Under the pieces are notes generated by a model. The model ran no database searches. It was not told the origin of the DNA and saw only the letters and a list, made by a program, of their open reading frames with translations. Both the position numbers and the translations under genes were made by a program. Below, in pieces: positions 11,494 to 22,846 of a stretch of 64,000 bases of DNA. The number at the start of each line of letters is the position of its first letter. Position 1 is the first letter of the stretch. The DNA comes from Cryptomeria japonica (taxonomy: Eukaryota; Streptophyta; Pinopsida; Cupressales; Cupressaceae), in the NCBI RefSeq assembly GCF_030272615.1, contig NW_026729293.1:1-64000 (forward strand), given 5' to 3'.

Positions 11494-12590
11494 TCACTTT
11501 AGGCTTACATGTTTCACCTTCTCTATAGGGTAAATTTGATCCAAATGTTGAAAAGGAAGTCATAGCTTTGAGTAAATCTACTTCTATGCATGATGTAGAT
11601 AAAAGTGATAATGAGTTCCATTTAGTTAAGGAGTATATTAGGGAGACTGAGTTAATCACTACAGGTGAGGGGTATACAAAATTCTTCATTGGTGATGTAA
11701 AAAATCTTCATTGATAAAACAATGGAAGGAATACACTTCCTCGAGGAGCCTATTTGTGATCACACTACTGCTCCAGTAGAACTGCACGATAAGAGTATAC
11801 CATCTTCAGGTGATCCGGGCATTGAGGAAATTTTTTCAGCTGGAATTAGTGCTGATCTAATTCTAGAGCATAATGTGTGCATACATGACTTTGTAGAAGA
11901 AGAGTTTCAATCATAGTCAGATATTTCTCACAATCCACATGGTTTGTGGAGTCAGTTGATGGTGAATGAGGATGTGATTGTGGCAGTCTTATCCCATCAT
12001 GATGAGATTGACAAAATAGTTGAAAACTACCTTTGGGTGGTTCAGTTAGAGAGAAGACAAAAGGGAATTGAAGTTGAGTTTTCTCTTGATAGTTTGTAGA
12101 AGATCAAAGAAGGTATGAGAACAATGAAAACGAATTATATGCACCTTCTTTCAAATCATGATCACCTTCTCAACCTAGTTGAGATCTATTTTGATTTTTT
12201 GAGGAGAAAGGAGGAAGAAATTTATGAACTCTGTTTACAGTTGAGCACGACCCACTCTTCCTTTCACAAAGCATAGAAAACTATCATTGGTCCATTAGTA
12301 ATACATGAGCATGATGTGAGAACCTTAGAGATCAAACAAATTATTGAGGGAATTGAAGAAATCTATAAGAAAAAAATGATACAACAGGACTTCAACACCT
12401 TTCCAAACGATTTCAGTTTATAGTTTGGAGAGGACCATATCGGTTACAATTTTCTAGTACCTTCTTCATGGGTTTTACCTCCTATTGCATTGATTGATAG
12501 TTGTCCTACATTGCTGATCAAAATTATCTCAAGTTGGACTTTAAGGGAAACAACTATGAATATGGAAAGGAGTGATTGGGATTGTCACTT
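11494..12590 (+). pseudogene. Downstream ORF relic of the PDS5-carrying element, coiled-coil-like
   Basis: Frames continue after the PDS5 segment with several stops. The part at 11720-12480 is rich in Glu, Lys, Leu and Ile, including RRKEEEIYELCLQL near 12210 and IEGIEEIYKKKMI near 12350, which suggests a coiled coil. I do not recognise a family. The frame is cut at 12590 by the minus-strand chromovirus. It may be the element's own gag-like protein or more captured host sequence. Confidence 0.4.
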
Positions 12591-13956
12591 TGTAAAGAAC
12601 CCTGCTGGTTCTAATTGCGGATATTGGTGTTGTTTGTTTTTGGTTTTGAAGTTTTATGATTTTTTGTCTTTTTGCAAGGGATTAATAATAAAAAGCACGT
12701 ACACATAAACTGACAAAACTCACAAACATGAAAATTTCAAAGATTTCTATATGCATTGATGGCTGCAAACATATACTTTATTATCCTTTAAGATTTGAAG
12801 CCTTTACATAGATATGCATACCCAGATATGATGATTATCAACTACTGGTGCAAAGTGCTATGGAAAAACAACTCTAGGAGAAGTTTGATCCTTCCTAATG
12901 AATGCAAAATCAACCCAAGACTCCCAAAATTGGAATGACTGTCCCTCCTTATGCTGGCTAATTCTTCCCTACACAAAATCACAACCTTTTGGACTCCTCC
13001 TCAATCAAATCGAACCACACCCAGTGTAAGGGATACGACTGCATGCAAACTGATTTTCTTGAACTGTTGTGGATGATAATATTAAAATTGTAAGGATCAA
13101 AACCTTCCGTTAAATCTGCTCAATAAACTCCGTCAATTATGTCCAAAACTAAAAATAAATACTAAAATAAATGTATCCAATCTGCACAATATCGACTTTT
13201 GGATGAAGCCAACTTTCACCAGTTGTCTTCAACTGAGATTCCACAATCTCAGGAAGTCGCAACACTGAAAGATGATCATCCTCCAATGCCCAATTAAGTT
13301 GAAACTCAGAAACCCTTGTCTCTATTCTCTCGAGGAAGAAAATGATCAAATTCCAAAGAATAATGAATGAACTTCTCATTACAAGCCAATATATATTCTC
13401 CTAAGAAGTTCAAATTTCTCCAAAAGATAACTTAATAACATTAAATGTTATAATTTATCATTGGCATCACTAATTAAATTAAAACCTTGGGTTTTGTGCA
13501 CAAATAATTAATATTTTGGTCCCCTTCTCATGACACCTAGACCTCAAATTAAGTGAAGTTATCAAGTTAAATTATAACTTTATAATAAGCCATTAAATGA
13601 TTTAATATTAATTTGGTCACTAAAATAATAATTAATCCCAAAATACTTAACATTTGGATATGTCAGTTGAACTAAAAGTCACTCCTCTTATTTCCCCATG
13701 TGACTATATGCTCTTTCTAAAAACAGAAAGGTCCCCTCTCAATCCACCTTTGGATTACTATAAATAGTAAGTGTGGAAAAAGTATAGCAAATGGAGTCCA
13801 AATGACCCCAAACAAAATCCAAACCTACAAATCCCTTAACTTTGGAGGTGATACAACCCTCAGAGGACCCTCTAACCATCCTCATTAGCCTACGAGGGCC
13901 ATATAATAGGATAATCCTTTGCTACCACTGACTGTCATGGAGAAGGGGACGTTACA
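12591..13956 (-). repeat. 3' LTR of the minus-strand chromovirus
   Basis: On the minus strand it runs from TGTAACGTCCCC at 13956 to ...CTTTACA at 12591. Upstream on that strand is a purine-rich tract (AATTTCAGGGAGGGCGCAC, 13957-13975), as expected for a PPT. Its terminal 180 bp match 18795-18975, the remnant of the 5' LTR. Confidence 0.85.
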
Positions 13957-13993
13957 GTGCGCCCTCCCTGAAATTGCTTGTCCTCAAGGAATC

Positions 13994-15162
13994 TCAACTC
14001 AAGATGCTGAAGATATCATCTCTCTCCCACGTAGAATACTCAACTGACAAATCCCTCCACTTAACCAGATATTCCCTGATGACCCTGTTTCTCAATATGT
14101 GCTCCCTGGAATCAATGATAGTCTCAGGTATTAATATCAACTTCCCCTCATTATCAAGAGGTGGTAGCACTGTGGAAGGAGTAACATGGTGTCCTATAGC
14201 CTTTTTAAGGCATGACACATGGAAAACATTATGCACCTTTGCATCTGTCGACAACTCTATCTCATAGGCCACCTCTCCAACCCGCCCGACAATCCTAAAT
14301 GGCTCATAATAACATGGCTTGAGCTTCTCTGCATCCCTTTTATTAAGGGTGGATTGCTTGTATGATTGCAACATCAAGTACACCATATCACCTACAACAA
14401 ATGACTGCTCAACTCTCTTTTGGTCTGCATATTGTTTTTGCTGGTTTTGTGCCTTGTGTATATTCTCCTTCAATGATCTCAAAATGTCCCGAATCTCCTG
14501 AAGAATTTCCTTGACACTCGACACTCTACTATCATTTAACAACAAATCCAGAAAGTTGGGCACATCATACCTGCATAAAGCCATGAGTGGTGTCATCTGG
14601 ATGGAAATGTGATACATAGTATTATAATAGTACTCGCATAGATGCAACCACTTTACCCATGCCCACCGCTGTTCGACTATATAATTCTTGAGGTAACCTT
14701 CCACTCATTTTTTCACTCTTCGTCTAAACATCTGTCTGTGGGTGGTAGCTCATACTAGGGGTGAGCTCGGTACCACTAAGTCTAAATAACTCCTTCCAAA
14801 AATTACTCATAAATCTACTGTCCCTATCACTAACTATAGTCCGAGGTAACCCATAAAGTCTAAAAAACCTCTCAGAAGAAAAGATCTACAACCTGAACTA
14901 TTTAATAAGTAGCTGAGATTGGAAATAAATGGGCAAACTTCATAAGCCGATCAACAACCACATATAGGCAATCTCTATTGTGAACTCTAGGCAATCCAGT
15001 AATGAAGTCCATCGATAATCATTTTCACTTCCTATCAGAAATGGGAAGTGGCTGGAGTAGTCATGTTGGATAGGTATGTTCCTACTTGTTCTCCTGACAA
15101 ACAAGACACTCTCTGACATACTGAAGAACATCGAAATTGAGTCCAGGCTTCTAGGTAAAACA
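13994..15162 (-). pseudogene. Integrase C-terminal region with chromodomain
   Basis: The piece 14704-13994 is 236 codons: the integrase C-terminal part (HNVFHVSCLKK is typical of plant gypsy) followed by a chromodomain, REYLVKWRDLSVEYSTWE, at its end. Such chromodomains target chromoviruses to heterochromatin. The region 15162-14705 covers the integrase core but is broken by stops and shifts. The catalytic block near 14740 reads HPQTDV, stop, TK, where QTE would carry the catalytic glutamate. A second copy of part of this region is fused at 18994-19203. Confidence 0.85.
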
Positions 15163-16670
15163 TTACCTGACCTGTCTGTATGTTTTATAATAACCGAGGT
15201 GTCCTACCATGGGGGAATAGTGTAAGGCTCTCAGAATCTTGTTCTTCATCTTTGATCCCCGTACAAGAAAAATCCCCCCTTTGTAAATGATGAGATCATT
15301 TACAATGGAGTACTTGTTGTCCTGCACTGTACCATCCATGATGCTAGAGGTCCATGAATCCTTAGCATACTCTACTAAAATTGAATGCCTCCAATACTTT
15401 GTAATCTCAATCATAGCACTCAAATGCGGCCTATGTGACGATGCATCAGGAAAAATATTATTCTCCCCTTTGATATAGGTGATGTCAAAGTCATATACCT
15501 GCAACTTACTAGCCCACTTCTTTTGGCGATGATTCAAATCACGCTGCCCAAATAAATGTTTTAGGTTGTTGTGGTCCATTCTGATGCTGAATTTAGAGCC
15601 CACCAAATACTCCCTGAACTTGGCCAATGCGTGAATTACGACCAACATCTCCATATCAAAAATATGGTAAGTCCTCTTAGGCCCCCTCAACTTCCTTCTG
15701 TCGAAGGCAATGTGGTTCTTGTCTTGCATGAGGACTGCACCAATTCCCTCTCCTGATGCATCACGTTGAAGCTCAAATGGCCTAGAGAAATTTGGTACAA
15801 TCAATACTGGACATGTGGTCATCAACTGTTTGAACTTCTCAAAACATTGTTGTGCCTGGTCAGTCCAAACAAAATCTCCCTTCTTTGTCAAGTCTATCAA
15901 AGGTGCTGCCCGCTGAGAAAAATGCTTGACGAAGCACCTGTAAAAACCACATAAACCCATGAAACCTTTGAGCTGTGTAAGGTTCTTTGGATTAGGCCAA
16001 TTTATAGTAGCCCAAACTTTATCTAGGTCCATCCACACCCCCTCAGCATTGATAATTTACCCAAGATATAATAGCTCTATCAACCCCAATGCACACTTGG
16101 ACTCCTTGGCATACAAGGACTCCCTCTCTAAAATACCCAACACTACATCCAAATGTGCTAGGTGTTCCTGCCATGTCCTACTATATACCAGGATGTCATA
16201 AAAAATACAAGGACATATCTCCTCAGCTGATGCTAGAATATCTGATTCATAGAATACCCGATTCATAGTGGGCTGAAATGTCACTGGCACATTGGTTAAG
16301 CCGAAAGCATAACCAAGAATTGAAAATGTCCACAGTGACACCAAAAATATGTCTTCTCTATATCCTACTCTCTCACCTGAATCTGATGATATCCTAACCT
16401 TAAATCAATCTTTGAAAATAAGCAAGCACCATGTAACTCATCGATCAACTCATTGATGCATGAAATGGGGCATCGGTTCTTGATGGCCCTCTTATTCAAA
16501 TCCTGGTAGTCCATGCACATTCGAAGAGTACCATCTATTTTCTTTACCACCACCACCGATGAAGAAAAAAGAGACTTACTTGGATGAATGTAATCCATGT
16601 CCAACAACTCCTTAATTATTTTCTCAATTTCATCCTTTATTTTCTTTGGATGCCTATAAGGTGTAATCAT
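15163..16670 (-). pseudogene. Reverse transcriptase and RNase H, broken
   Basis: The N-terminal RT piece 16670-16365 contains the palm words LRMCMDYQDLNKR and FSKIDLRLGYHQI. After a frame break, 16344-16057 continues with FGLTNVPVTFQ and the active-site box, which reads IFYDILVYS where FFDDILVYS is expected: one of the two aspartates is lost. RNase H lies in 16038-15163 (291 codons) with QRDASGEGIG, DMEMLV and RMDHNNLKHL in the normal order, followed by the start of the integrase zinc-binding region (HYSPMVGHLG). The order RT-RNase H-integrase is that of Ty3/gypsy. Confidence 0.9.
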
Positions 16671-16777
16671 GATGGGTTGACACCCTTCTCTAGCTTAATA
16701 ATGTGCTCAATAACCCTATCAGGAGGTATACTTGGTGGAATAGTACTAAACACCTTGGGGTGTTTACTCAACAAGTC

Positions 16778-17308
16778 CTATATATCAGGTGGATAATCAA
16801 CCTTCTGCTGCTCCAACTGTGTAGGCATTATTCTACATTCTATTGTGCACTCTAGGTGATCATGGTGAATTAATCTCTCAATCCTCCTAAAAGAGATCAT
16901 CTGCAAATTTGTGTATGTTATTGCCTTGAGCATATTTTTCCTCCCATTTGCTTCAAATCGTAAATCCAAATGTTTCACATTAAGTGTAAGCTCCTCAATA
17001 GCATAAATCCACATCATGTTAAGCACCACATCCATGTCTTCCATATTACCTATATAGAAATCAACCTTAAGTTCATAGTCGCTCAATTACATAGGAAGAT
17101 CAGTGATCATTTTGTTACAAGTGAGTGCATAACCATCAACAACCTTGACACACACTCCCTCTTGTGTTCGAATCCCATGCCTTGCTACCAGATTCTCATC
17201 AATGAAGTTGTACGTGGCACTTGTATCAAAAAGGGTGATGACCTGCTGCCCTGCTATAACTCCCCACATCCTGAAAGTGCCCTCACAATGTAAGGAATTA
17301 ATGCACAT
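16778..17308 (-). pseudogene. Retroviral-type aspartic protease, one stop
   Basis: The frame reads FDTSATYNFIDENLVARHGI, matching the plant gypsy protease signature in which DSGAT is normal; the catalytic Asp is kept, with G replaced by S. An in-frame stop near 17087 splits it, and the second half continues in frame (DVVLNMMWIY, normally VILGMDWL). Position between gag and RT is as expected. Confidence 0.8.
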
Positions 17309-17391
17309 GGTATTTCGTTTTCCTTTTGATTCATTTTATGACACTTCTGAAGCTCTTTTTGACTATGTATCCTCATGGTCAGTCTGCTGGT

Positions 17392-18672
17392 CTAAAAATC
17401 AGAATTATCATAACACTCATAAGTCCATTCCATTTGCTTGGCTTTGGCCTTAGGTCTCAAGGTACACTCATGATCGGGTGTGTAGGGTGCCTTACACACA
17501 AAACATAACTTTTTCCTCCTCAAATCATTCAAACTCTCTTGATTCTTGCGCATAGGAAATTTATTCTTGAAATCTGATTTTTCTGGCCTCTTATGAGAAA
17601 ATATATTATCTTTGTTGGAAGAAGAGAACTTAGGTGGAAACTTGCTTCTAGGTGGTGCAAGCTCCATGCTATGTGCCTTTTTCATGGCCTCCAACAAAGT
17701 GGGTAGGTAAAATGCCTTAATACAACCTATTAAAGGCTCCAACAATCTCTCCATAAATAATATGACAAGTCTCCTCTTTGAAATTCTAGGGACCATCTCT
17801 GCAAGTCTCTGGAATTCATTGATATAAGTTTCCAAATTACCCATCTATTTCAGTTGCTCCAACTCTCTAAAAAACATCTCAAGATTTTCTCGGTCAAATC
17901 ACTCCATTAGCCTGTTAGTAAACTGCGCATAAGTCGTAATGTAATAATGCCCAAGGGTGATCAATCCATGGTACCACCACTCATGATCAACACCCTCCAA
18001 ATGCGGTGTAGCAAATCTAATGGCATTCTCTTAAGGCATCGCTCAATGATAGGTAGTTGTCTAACTTTTGTACCCATTCTCTAGTTGTACACTTGTCATT
18101 CCCATCAAAATATGGCATGGTAATCTTTCCAGGGTTTGCTAATAATCAATCTGTGCTAGAGCATGGTATTCATTTCTTCCACCATTTCTCCTACTCCTTT
18201 GATTCATAAACTAATCAAAGGTCCACTGTTCTCTCAAATCAGGAGGTAAGGTGGTATATTCTAAATATGCCTTCCGTGCCTCATCTGCATAAGGTATAGG
18301 GGAAACAACTTGTGGTTCTTCTTCTCGTGGAGTGACGGTGGGAAAGAGGTGTCTAGAGGCTGATCCTCTAGTGAAAGCTTCACGCTGATTGACTATCCTA
18401 TCCATTCCAATCTCCTCCACATCGTTGTTGCTACTATTCCCATGAATACCACTATTTTCACTTGAGTTGTTCTAATGATTTTGATTCTGACCACTTTGTT
18501 GATTATTGTTAGTTTGTTGCTCCATTTTCCCTAATAAGCATGACATCATTTCAAGCACGATGTCAAACTTCCTTTCGATTCTTGCATCCTTGTCATCTTC
18601 TACCATGTTTTGCACTGCTTTACCACCGTCTCTTTCTCTCAACGCCTCTGAAATTATCTCAACTTCAGGCAC
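17392..18672 (-). pseudogene. Gag with zinc knuckle, broken
   Basis: N-terminal pieces at 18672-18472 (Asn/Gln-rich, NNNQQSGQNQNH) and 18420-18211 precede a capsid-like part. The piece 17844-17392 holds the end of the gag domain (LETYINEFQRLAEMVP) and a zinc knuckle, CFVCKAPYTPDHEC, of the chromovirus kind. Between 18210 and 17845 the frame is disrupted. Confidence 0.8.
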
Positions 18673-18780
18673 CTGTGGGTTTTGATACTACTATCTTCTT
18701 TGTTCCCTATTATAATATCCAATATCCCTATCACTCATTTGACAACTTCATCAATACTGGACATAGGATGGTAAGATCTT

Positions 18781-18793
18781 GGCTTTTATACCA
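18781..18793 (-). promoter_or_regulatory. Primer-binding site of the minus-strand chromovirus
   Basis: The minus strand reads TGGTATAAAAGCC one base after the LTR end, near the tRNA-Met consensus TGGTATCAGAGCC. Confidence 0.7.
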
Positions 18794-18794
18794 C

Positions 18795-18993
18795 TGTAAA
18801 TAACCCTACTAGTTCTAATTGCAGATATTGGTGTTGTTTGTTTTTGGTTTTGAAGTTTTATGATTTTTTTTGTCTTTTTGCAAGGGATTAATAATGAAAA
18901 GAAAGTGCACATAAACTGATAAAACTTACAAACATGAAAATTTCAGAGATTTCTATATGCATTGATGGAAAACATATAATTTATTATCCTTCA
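18795..18993 (-). repeat. 5' LTR remnant of the minus-strand chromovirus
   Basis: About 200 bp closely matching 12591-12790, including TTGGTGTTGTTTGTTTTTGG. It ends abruptly near 18993, where integrase-like sequence starts. Confidence 0.8.
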
Positions 18994-19203
18994 GTGATCT
19001 CACAATGTTATGACTCTCTCTTGAAGATCCTTGGCACTCGATACTCTGCTGTCACTTAACAACAAATCCAAAAAGTTGGGCGCATCATACCCGTATAAAT
19101 CCATGAATGGTGTCATTTGGATGGACATGTGATAAGTAGTATTATAATAGTACTCGCATAGATGCAACCAATTTACCCATTCCTGCTGTTGTCTGACTAT
19201 ATA
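18994..19203 (-). pseudogene. Stray integrase fragment at a mosaic junction
   Basis: About 210 bp clearly match 14480-14700, part of the integrase gene of the chromovirus, in the same orientation but with many substitutions. It is a diverged copy rather than a recent duplication. It is fused on the left to the 5' LTR remnant and on the right to the 3' internal end of a different element. Confidence 0.75.
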
Positions 19204-19491
19204 ATTCGGGAGGTAACTTAGAATTACTTAGTGAACTTTGCTTTGCTTTGTAATCTTTTAATCCTTTCTTTAATGACTCATAGTGAAGGGAACTTTGCTA
19301 CTTGCAGTCATGGTTCTCCCCTTCTCTATTTTCCCTTTTACTTTGTCAATCGAAGTCATAAGATCCAAAGTCCACTGGGGGCTTGGTGCATCTTGCCTCC
19401 TTGATGTGGTGAATGTATTTCAATCTTGTTTCCTTGTAGTTTATCGATAGTATCGACATATGCTTATAATCCCGCTAAAGTGGGAGCTAAA
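19204..19491 (+). mobile_element. 3' internal end and polypurine tract of a gag-protease-type element
   Basis: Matches 32986-33263, the region just before the 3' LTR at 33264, including the polypurine tract (AAAGTGGGAGCTAA against AAAGTGGGGGCTAA). It precedes LTR A, so that LTR has a PPT upstream and an internal region downstream. This suggests an originally tandem LTR-internal-LTR-internal-LTR arrangement. Confidence 0.7.
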
Positions 19492-19626
19492 TGTAGTGTC
19501 ATAAAATTGTGACCCTAGCAATTTACGACTGCATTAGGGTCCTCATGCATGTGAACTCAAATCCTCTAGCCTGATCGGACCGGAGAGTGCTCGACTTGCA
19601 AAAATTGCTTCTTCCTTGGCCTCTGC

Positions 19627-22600
19627 TGGTGCAGGAGCACCTGAATGCTCAAATCCTAACAGGTATAGCATTTTATTGTAAATTAAGCATGTGTGTTTAT
19701 TTTATGCTTCTAGTAGGTTTAATAGGTTTGTTTTGTGGTGTAATAAGGTTTGGAACTCATTTGTGTTTAAGAGTTTCCAAGATTTTTGTTTTTTTCTCAG
19801 TGGGCCAAAAACTATCAATTTTGGGTCCAAATGAGTATTTTTGAATTTTTGATGTTGTAAAGCCTTGAAAGGCATTGGAGCATGTTTATTTAGTGTTTCT
19901 AATGATTTTGAGTCATTGGTTTGAGTGCCAAGTCACCGGGAGTCAAAATGCAACTTTTTGAGCAACAAAAGTTGTCAAAAGTTGTCAAAAAGTTGTCAAA
20001 AAGTGCAAAAAAGTGACTTTTGGTGGTTTTGGTTAGTTCCAGCCTATACCTATCCGTACAAAGGCTTCAATAAGTTGGCACATGTTTAAAAACCATGTTC
20101 CCATGAGTGTATGTATGGTTCATGTTGGAGAAATAAGAGAAATACTTGTTTGTGCTTGTATTTTGTGAGTTTTAACTAGTTTTCTGCACTTTTGAGAGTA
20201 CAGTCCGTACCATGGCTTCATGAGTCCGTACTACTCCTGTTTTTGATTGGTTTAATCTCCTTTGATGTTTGAGTAGTGATTTGGAACAAGTTTTGTTTGA
20301 AGTGCTCTTGAGAAAGGCATTGTTTTGTGGTTCCAATGGAAGATCATTCATGGTCCAACTGATTTCTTCAAAGTCTCTGTTTGGAACTCATTTGTGTTTA
20401 AGAGTTTCCAAGATTTTTGTTTTTTTCTCAGTGGGCCAAAAACTGTCAATTTTGGGTCCAAATGAGTATTTTTGAATTTTTGATGTTGTAAAGCCTTGAA
20501 AGGCATTGGAGCATGTTTATTTAGTGTTTCTAATGATTTTGAGTCATTGGTTTGAGTGCCAAGTCACCGGGAGTCAAAATGCAACTTTTTGAGCAACAAA
20601 AGTTGTCAAAAGTTGTCAAAAAGTTGTCAAAAAGTGCAAAAAAGTGACTTTTGGTGGTTTTGGTTAGTTCCAGCCTATACCTGTCCGTACAAAGGCTTCA
20701 ATAAGTTGGCACATGTTTAAAAACCATGTTCCCATGAGTGTATGTATGGTTCATGTTGGAGAAATAAGAGAAATACTTGTTTGTGCTTGTATTTTGTGAG
20801 TTTTAACTAGTTTTCTGCACTTTTGAGAGTACAGTCCGTACCATGGCTTCATGAGTCCGTACTACTCCTGTTTTTGATTGGTTTAATCTCCTTTGATGTT
20901 TGAGTAGTGATTTGGAACAGGTTTTGTTTGAAGTGCTCTTGAGAAAGGCATTGTTTTGTGGTTCCAATGGAAGATCATTCATGGTCCAACTGATTTCTTC
21001 AAAGTCTCTTCATCCATGGCTTTGAGGAAATTTGTTGGATCCTCTGTACATACTGTACCATACATCTATTTTCCTTTTCTAGCAATGCACAAGTGTTTGT
21101 AAACCCATGGCAAGTATGTGAAGTGATCAACTTGGCTTGGGTATTCTTAATGTTGTGTGAATGGTACTTTGCTGTTCATAGCACTGTACTTTAAAATTTT
21201 GAAGTAGACTTAAGTTGGCAAGAGTTATTATTACACTTTACCATCCTTGTCTCTCTCATGACTTGGTTGGATGCAAGAAGAAAAGGTGTAAACAAACTGA
21301 AAGACAATGTGTCACTGTTTCATTGTTAAAACCTCATTGCCAACCTTCCTAGAGGACAGTATGGAATGATGGATTCCTCTTTATGCACCATGGGAATGTA
21401 TTTGTAAGTGTTTTCAATGTTAAGAAGACAGGGTACACCATTTGATTGTAAAGGACCTAAATAAGGATCCTAGAAAAGTGTATTTCTTTGTCACAGTCTT
21501 ATAATGCTGTCATGTTTTGTGGCATTGTTTTGAGTGTTCAAACTCATAAGATCCTTGAAGAGGATATATGTATTGTTTTACCTTGCCATTAACACCTTTT
21601 TGCAGGCCAGGGACAGAGTGAAGAAGTAAATTAAACAAGAGAGAAAGTTGCAATCAGTTTTTAGACTGTCAAAATGCAGTGATGGTGGGTGTATGAGTAA
21701 CAGTCATAAAGAATCCTTTCCTATATGTCTTGCAGGGTGTTACAACTTCTGTCAAGTCTTGGTTGCATCCATATTTGATATACTTCCATTGTATTTGGTT
21801 TACAAACGTTGAAAATGCATGCAAAATATTAAAAACATTGCTGTCCCAGTCCTCTAGACTGTTATTTCCGAGTAAATGCAGCAGTATGACATTTGTTTGA
21901 TGTAATGACAACATTCTAAGATAAGGTTTGAATCCTTGGGAGTGTTGTGTAGATGTTATAACAAGGTTTTAACATTTAACTTAGGTCTAGCATCATGGAG
22001 GAGACCTTTAATTTGAAAACCCTCACTAAAACTCTTAAAAACCCTTGAAAAGTGCCTATTTTGTGGGACAGTCCTCAAACAGTCCGTACAGTACTTGCCA
22101 CAGAAAAAATCCTTGACTCTTCATCATCAATAGACCACATCTCCAAGGGTTTTCCATGAAGTTTAACAGATTGAGCAGGGTGAACAAATTTCACTAAAAA
22201 CTAGGGCTAATTCTAGTAGCCTTTTTGGAGCAAATTTGACAATTTCATGAAATCGGTAAGGAAGGAGGAGTAAGTGATGGTTTCAAATCATCAAAACTGA
22301 TAAGTTAAGCCTTGGGATACCCTACTACAAACTCCATAGCATTTCATTAAGTCATTTGATCAAAATGACCATTTGAACCTAGAAGTTGCCTTGAGTAACC
22401 CAACGTTCTTTGCATCCAATTTAGAAATTTTCATTCTTGAAAGGTGAAGGACAGTCATCATACTTTGCAAACCTGTCCAGATGCTCAATCAATAGATTAA
22501 TATGATTGAAATCCTTAAAGGTGCAATTAAGATTAGGTAAACCATGGTTCTCCAACAGTTGCCCATTCCTGGAAGAGAGGAGATTCAGCCAATTGGACAA

Positions 22601-22846
22601 CCAAACTTGTTCATTTTTGGTGACACTCAAGAGGACCTCATTTCAAACTTGAATGCCTTAGCATGGAAGGTAAGGAGGAGTGATGTACAATACAATAGGG
22701 TGCAAGCAGTGTTATATAGAGAGGAGGAGATAGGAGAAAGGTTTAGAAGAATCCCATCTGTGCCTAGGGATTGATTTGGGAAGCACATTGAGAACAAAAG
22801 CCCACCAACCTCAAAGAAGACCAACTTCTATTATACCTCCTCATCA
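19627..22846. mobile_element. 3.2-kb TG...CA insertion, solo-LTR-like
   Basis: It interrupts LTR A and is flanked by the 5-bp direct repeat TCTGC (19622-19626 and 22847-22851). Its ends are TGGTGCAGG... and ...CTCATCA. Terminal TG/CA and a 5-bp TSD are hallmarks of LTR-integrase insertion, and no coding domain is recognised inside, so it may be one very long solo LTR or a non-coding element. It contains a 631-bp tandem duplication. Confidence 0.7.
19748..21009. repeat. 631-bp tandem duplication, nearly identical copies
   Basis: Copy 1 is 19748-20378 and copy 2 is 20379-21009, with period exactly 631. I see three single-base differences (near 19814/20445, 20050/20681 and 20288/20919). The unit itself contains a short AAAAGTTGTC repeat near 19970 and 20601. 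The copies are far more alike than the two LTRs around them. Confidence 0.95.

Larger units (their letters stand above)
12591..18993 (-). mobile_element. Ty3/gypsy chromovirus, minus strand, 5' end truncated
   Basis: In minus-strand order: 5' LTR fragment (18993-18795), tRNA-Met-type PBS (18793-18781), gag, protease, reverse transcriptase, RNase H, integrase with chromodomain, polypurine tract, 3' LTR (13956-12591). It sits inside the PDS5-carrying element at 12590. Only about 200 bp of the 5' LTR remain before a foreign junction, so no TSD can be read on that side. Every ORF has stops or frameshifts, so it is inactive. Confidence 0.9.

Noticed and set aside
13974-17508. Many plus-strand ORFs of 60-107 codons
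   Set aside because: Shadows of the minus-strand gypsy gag-pol, which carries the recognised domains.
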